DNA from: C00003060 sp964440795
GTDB lineage: Bacteria; Desulfobacterota; Desulfobacteria; Desulfobacterales; C00003060
Direction: 5' to 3'
Assembly (NCBI GenBank): GCA_964440795.1
Contig: CAYTTQ010000057.1
Span: 1 to 16,645, forward strand
DNA: 16,645 nt
The notes under the pieces: model-generated
What the model saw: the letters and a program-made list of their open reading frames with translations, nothing else
The model's database searches: none
Told to the model about the DNA's origin: nothing
In this document: in pieces, positions 15,497-16,645 of the stretch
Layout of the letters: every line of letters begins with the position of its first letter
How positions within the stretch are numbered: position 1 is the stretch's first letter
Program-made: the position numbers and the translations under genes

Positions 15497-15727
15497 ATGG
15501 AAAAAATCGTAAATATCCACATTGAAAAACTGCAGGAAGGCGTATACTTGGCCACCTCAAAGGATGTACAGGGTCTTGTAGCCCAGGGCCGTACGGCCAC
15601 AGAAGCTTTAGAGATTGCCAGAGATGTTGCGCGCAAGCTGCTGGAAGCACAGGCGGAGAGGCAGAACAAACCCGAGCTCACACAGATCGCAGACTCCTTC
15701 GATTATCCGCTCATAGTGAGCGCATAG
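15497..15727 (+). CDS. hicB: HicB-like antitoxin (DUF1902/UPF0150 type)
   Basis: A 76-residue protein with the partial RNase H-like fold of HicB antitoxins: VNIHIEKLQEGVYLATSKDV strands, the GLVAQGRTATEALEIARDVA turn and helix, and a short tail (FDYPLIVSA) that would bind the toxin. It is short and has no C-terminal helix-turn-helix or ribbon-helix-helix, so direct autorepression is less certain than in longer HicB proteins. It should neutralise the HicA mRNA interferase encoded one base downstream. The ATG at 15497 has AGGAG about 11 bases upstream. Confidence 0.85.
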   Translation: MEKIVNIHIEKLQEGVYLATSKDVQGLVAQGRTATEALEIARDVARKLLEAQAERQNKPELTQIADSFDYPLIVSA

Positions 15728-15728
15728 G

Positions 15729-15953
15729 ATGGGCAGGCTTGCAGGTTTTAGTTACCGGCAGATCGTCAAACGTCTCAAAGTGTTTGGCTTTGTTTTCAAT
15801 AGGCAAGCTGCCGGAAGTCACGAGATCTGGTACAACCAACGCACGGATCGATACACCACCGTGCCCAATCACTCCAAAGACATGCCAGAAGGCACCCTCA
15901 GAGCAATCCTTAAAGAGGCCGGCATTAGCCCCACCGATTTCCTCAACAAATAA
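15729..15953 (+). CDS. hicA: HicA-like mRNA interferase toxin
   Basis: A 74-residue toxin with the dsRBD-like HicA fold. Features are the YRQIVKRLKVFGFVFNRQ helix and strand, the conserved GSHEIW with probable catalytic His31, and VPNHSKDMPEGTLRAILKEA with the typical 'lxxGTLRxILKxAGIS' end. HicA cleaves translated mRNA and stops growth unless HicB binds it. The ATG lies one base after the hicB stop, so the two are probably translationally coupled; ribosome-site sequence is weak. The order antitoxin then toxin is the reverse of classic hicAB but is known for this subtype. A hairpin follows the stop codon directly. All expected residues are present, so it looks functional. Confidence 0.88.
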   Translation: MGRLAGFSYRQIVKRLKVFGFVFNRQAAGSHEIWYNQRTDRYTTVPNHSKDMPEGTLRAILKEAGISPTDFLNK

Positions 15954-16369
15954 CCACAGACGCGACGAACTCCAACGGTTGTCGTCTGTGTGCTGTCCGG
16001 TATGAGTGTGAACTGCTCCACCTTCTCAATGACAGTCCTGTTTCCATTTTCGTCCAGGGTGAACACATAGGTGGCAATGTCGCCGGAAGCTCCTGCGTTT
16101 TGAAGCTCAATAAGCCGGTTGGCATCGTCATAGATGTAGCTGGTCCAGGTACCATTGAACTGGTCCACGCTTTCCAGCCGGCCTACAGCGTCATAGTGAT
16201 ATGTGGCTGTCTGGCTCAGCCAGTTGATGGTTACGGTCTCAAGCCGGTTAAGTTCATCATAGGTATAAGAGACCGTCTTTCCGTCAGGATAGGTAATCTC
16301 AATTATATTGCCTGCCTCATCGTACTTACCGTGATCTGTTGGTCCGGCCTGAGTGAGCCGCATCAGCAT
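15869..16369 (-). pseudogene. Orphan Rhs/YD-repeat fragment
   Basis: Residues from about 15975 to 16335 (minus strand) read as consecutive YD repeats: KYDEAGNIIEITYPDGKTVS, YTYDELNRLETVT, ATYHYDAVGRLESVDQFNG, SYIYDDANRLIELQN, then FTLDENGNRTVIEKV. Rhs proteins are very large cell-surface or toxin-delivery shells, so this is a small internal piece. It has no ribosome site or signal, and the frame opens only a little upstream (a stop lies near 16424). Its 3' part runs antisense into hicA, so the last 28 or so codons are not Rhs. It is best read as debris left where hicBA or the neighbouring DNA was inserted. Confidence 0.75.
15955..15990 (+). terminator. Stem-loop directly after hicA
   Basis: CACAGAC (15955-15961) pairs with GTCTGTG (15984-15990). 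GAC/GTC and AAC/GTT pairs extend the stem inward to 13 pairs with two small bulges and a 7-base loop. It starts two bases after the hicA stop. There is no T-run, so it is either a transcript-stabilising hairpin or a non-canonical terminator. The DNA also lies at the end of the Rhs homology. Confidence 0.45.
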
Positions 16370-16425
16370 CCTCGAAAAAGCACCGCATGCATTCCTGATG
16401 TGATCAGAAGGTTCCTTTGTCAGCT

Positions 16426-16645
16426 AGCCGATTTCGTAGATGATTATTCCTTGCGCAAGCACTAAGGACATAAATCATCGGCAGTCCTGCTAAAACCTTG
16501 GAAATAAGTTTTTAATGAATCAGGAATGGGAGTTGCGGCCTTAGGGCTCGCGCAAAAATAACTTCACATTTTGCCATCTCGGCTTCCGCTCGTCTTTGCC
16601 CGATACCTCACTCGCAAAACCTCGACATAGCCTGCTATGCCTGCG
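16426..16645. repeat. Non-coding tail with inverted repeats
   Basis: No gene is visible in these 220 bases. An imperfect stem is present at 16440-16478 (ATGATT/AATCAT outside, TCCTT/AAGGA inside, with TTGCGCAA in the loop). A perfect short palindrome, CATAGC-CT-GCTATG, is at 16626-16639. CTCGCGCAAAAA and CTCGCAAAA (near 16548 and 16611) are similar direct motifs. The stretch may be part of a dispersed element or the end of an insertion sequence continuing beyond the window; this is a guess from its repetitive look. Confidence 0.35.

Noticed and set aside
15256..15525. 89-aa open frame on the plus strand
   Set aside because: It crosses the hicB promoter and ribosome site and overlaps the hicB start in another frame, and has no motif.

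Overview
The window most likely comes from a Desulfobacterota-type (former Deltaproteobacteria) anaerobe. This is an inference from gene content and style: an acetate-activation operon behind a sigma-54 promoter, a Hanks kinase with a PEGA domain, IS91-type and Rhs debris, and moderate GC. There is no rRNA, tRNA or CRISPR array in the window.

Region 1 (1-5640, minus strand) is an acetate uptake and activation operon. In transcription order it holds acetyl-CoA synthetase (acs), a cNMP-binding/CBS/DUF294 regulator, a DnaQ-like DEDDh exonuclease, a small DUF4212 symporter subunit, and the start of a sodium:solute symporter that runs off the left edge. A -24/-12 element (TGGCAC-N5-TTGC) sits about 70 bases upstream of the acs start. 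The regulator has lost the Asp pair of its nucleotidyltransferase motif, so it is probably a sensor or binding protein. A 16-bp hairpin repeat lies between the regulator and the exonuclease gene.

Region 2 (5855-11378, plus strand) starts with rnhA (all five catalytic residues present). A promoter-like sequence and a palindromic leader precede four co-directional genes. They encode an exported trypsin-like protease, a membrane Ser/Thr kinase with an extracytoplasmic PEGA domain, an exported redoxin-TPR-CsgG-like-FlgT_C-like fusion whose redox cysteines are gone, and a CsgG-like lipoprotein.

Region 3 (11407-14314, minus strand) faces region 2. It holds a third CsgG-like exported protein, an unrecognised 251-residue protein, and a protein with a TIR-like N-terminal domain and an all-beta C-terminal half. 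Regions 2 and 3 together look like an envelope sensing or outer-membrane assembly locus built around three related CsgG-like modules. I know of no described system with this composition. The functional link is inferred from proximity and shared modules.

Region 4 (14431-16645) is accessory DNA. It holds a TPR-type gene remnant cut by the 3' end of an IS91-type transposase with an internal stop, an apparently intact hicB-hicA toxin-antitoxin pair with a good promoter, an orphan Rhs/YD-repeat fragment on the opposite strand, and a non-coding tail with inverted repeats.
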